Shown: positions 63,315-64,000 of the stretch, piece by piece
Numbering within the stretch: the first letter of the stretch is position 1
Layout of the letters: each line of letters opens with the position of its first letter
From: Doryteuthis pealeii
Lineage: Eukaryota > Mollusca > Cephalopoda > Myopsida > Loliginidae
Length of the DNA: 64,000 nucleotides
Assembly: GCA_023376005.1 (NCBI GenBank)
Contig: CM042145.1
Span: 18,930,204-18,994,203 of the forward strand
Direction: 5' to 3'
The notes under the pieces: model-generated
What the model saw: the letters and a program-made list of their open reading frames with translations, nothing else
Told to the model about the DNA's origin: nothing
Databases searched by the model: none
Program-made: the position numbers and the translations under genes

Positions 63315-64000
63315 AGACCAGCATCTGGTTGTCTTGTAGATGCAGATTCTTAGATCATCTCTTCTGGATGGATAGAGCATCAGATGAAATGGCTGATTCA
63401 TCTAGAAAACAGATGTTGTGAAGAAAATACAGATTATAATGAATATCATTTTATTGTCCGTAACAGCTCCAAGCCAACACAGACTTAGGACAGAGAGAGG
63501 GGCGGCAAATTGTCTCAGCAAAGACCCTGGGGAGCCTGAATGCTTTGATTAACTGTTCAACTACTATCTGCCAGATGAAAAATGTGTGTTGCTTTTATGT
63601 GGGTTTCATCCTCTTTGTCTTGTCAGATCATCAAAAGTATAGGTTCCACTTGACCTGATGTGAGAAAAAGTTCACTCGCCTCAAGATGCTGACATATTGT
63701 TAGATATTGAAAAGAATCAGTGGAGGTTTTCTTGAATATTGAATACTTTGATTGACTTTCTGACTACTGTCTGTTGGATCAAAAATTTGTGTTGCTTTTA
63801 TGTGGGTTTCATCGTCTTTGTCTTGTCAGATCATCAAAAGGCTCATTAATCAAGTGTAGGTTCCACTTGACCTGATGTGAGAAAAAGTTCACTTGCCTCA
63901 AAATGCCGACATATTATTACATATTGAAAAGAATCAATGGAGGTTTTCTTGAATATTGAATGCTTTGATTGACTGTCTGATTACTGTCTGCTGGATGAAA

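Larger units (their letters stand above)
53728..64000 (+). repeat. Second copy of 20860-31843 (probable misplaced haplotype)
   Basis: Co-linear, same strand. 53728 matches 20860 (inside the 109-bp tandem repeat) and 64000 matches about 31843 (inside the 213-bp tandem repeat). All intervening elements recur in order: telomere-like MITE, Penelope fragment, mariner MITE cluster, 5S-SINE, tRNA-SINEs and VPS13 exons 4 and 5. Differences are many one-base indels plus discrete transposon insertions on one side only. Confidence 0.95.

Noticed and set aside
53728..64000. True tandem duplication of VPS13 exons 4-5
   Set aside because: Placed after exon 18 across a 100-N gap, with transposon presence/absence differences typical of alleles. 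Kept open as a possibility but not preferred.

Overview
This is an animal nuclear window. It is AT-rich and full of introns, (TA)n microsatellites and short transposable elements. The repeat set points to a mollusc, quite possibly a cephalopod: tRNA-headed SINEs, 5S-rRNA-headed SINEs, Helitron-like elements with TC...CTAG ends, and many mariner, hAT and piggyBac MITEs. The species assignment is inference, not something the sequence proves.

The only host gene I can support is one plus-strand gene, the C-terminal third of a VPS13A/C-type bridge-like lipid transfer protein. Eighteen GT-AG exons lie between 754 and 52321, about 2.1 kb of coding sequence. They read in compatible phase from the SHR-BD (WD40-like) region, through the APT1-like segment and the ATG2_C/DH-like helical region, into the start of the C-terminal PH-like domain. 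The gene begins upstream of the window and its last exon or exons are not seen. Exon 18 (52193-52321) carries an apparent frameshift.

The introns (up to about 14.8 kb) hold the rest. There are nested transposons (mariner, then SINE, then solo LTR, at 15936-17160), solo LTRs, two piggyBac-like elements, and two hAT-like MITEs stacked on one target site. There are also at least seven long inverted-repeat elements, LINE and Penelope remnants, and minisatellites of 43, 59, about 108 and 109 bp.

A gap of exactly 100 N (53628-53727) ends the contiguous part. After it, 53728-64000 is a second, same-strand copy of 20860 to about 31843, including copies of two VPS13 exons. The copies differ by several clean transposon presence/absence differences with intact empty sites, plus many one-base indels. 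The best reading is a misplaced second haplotype, not a true gene duplication. These paired haplotypes make several element boundaries and target-site duplications directly visible. I found no evidence for a new multi-gene system. The most interesting material is the repeat biology and the assembly structure.
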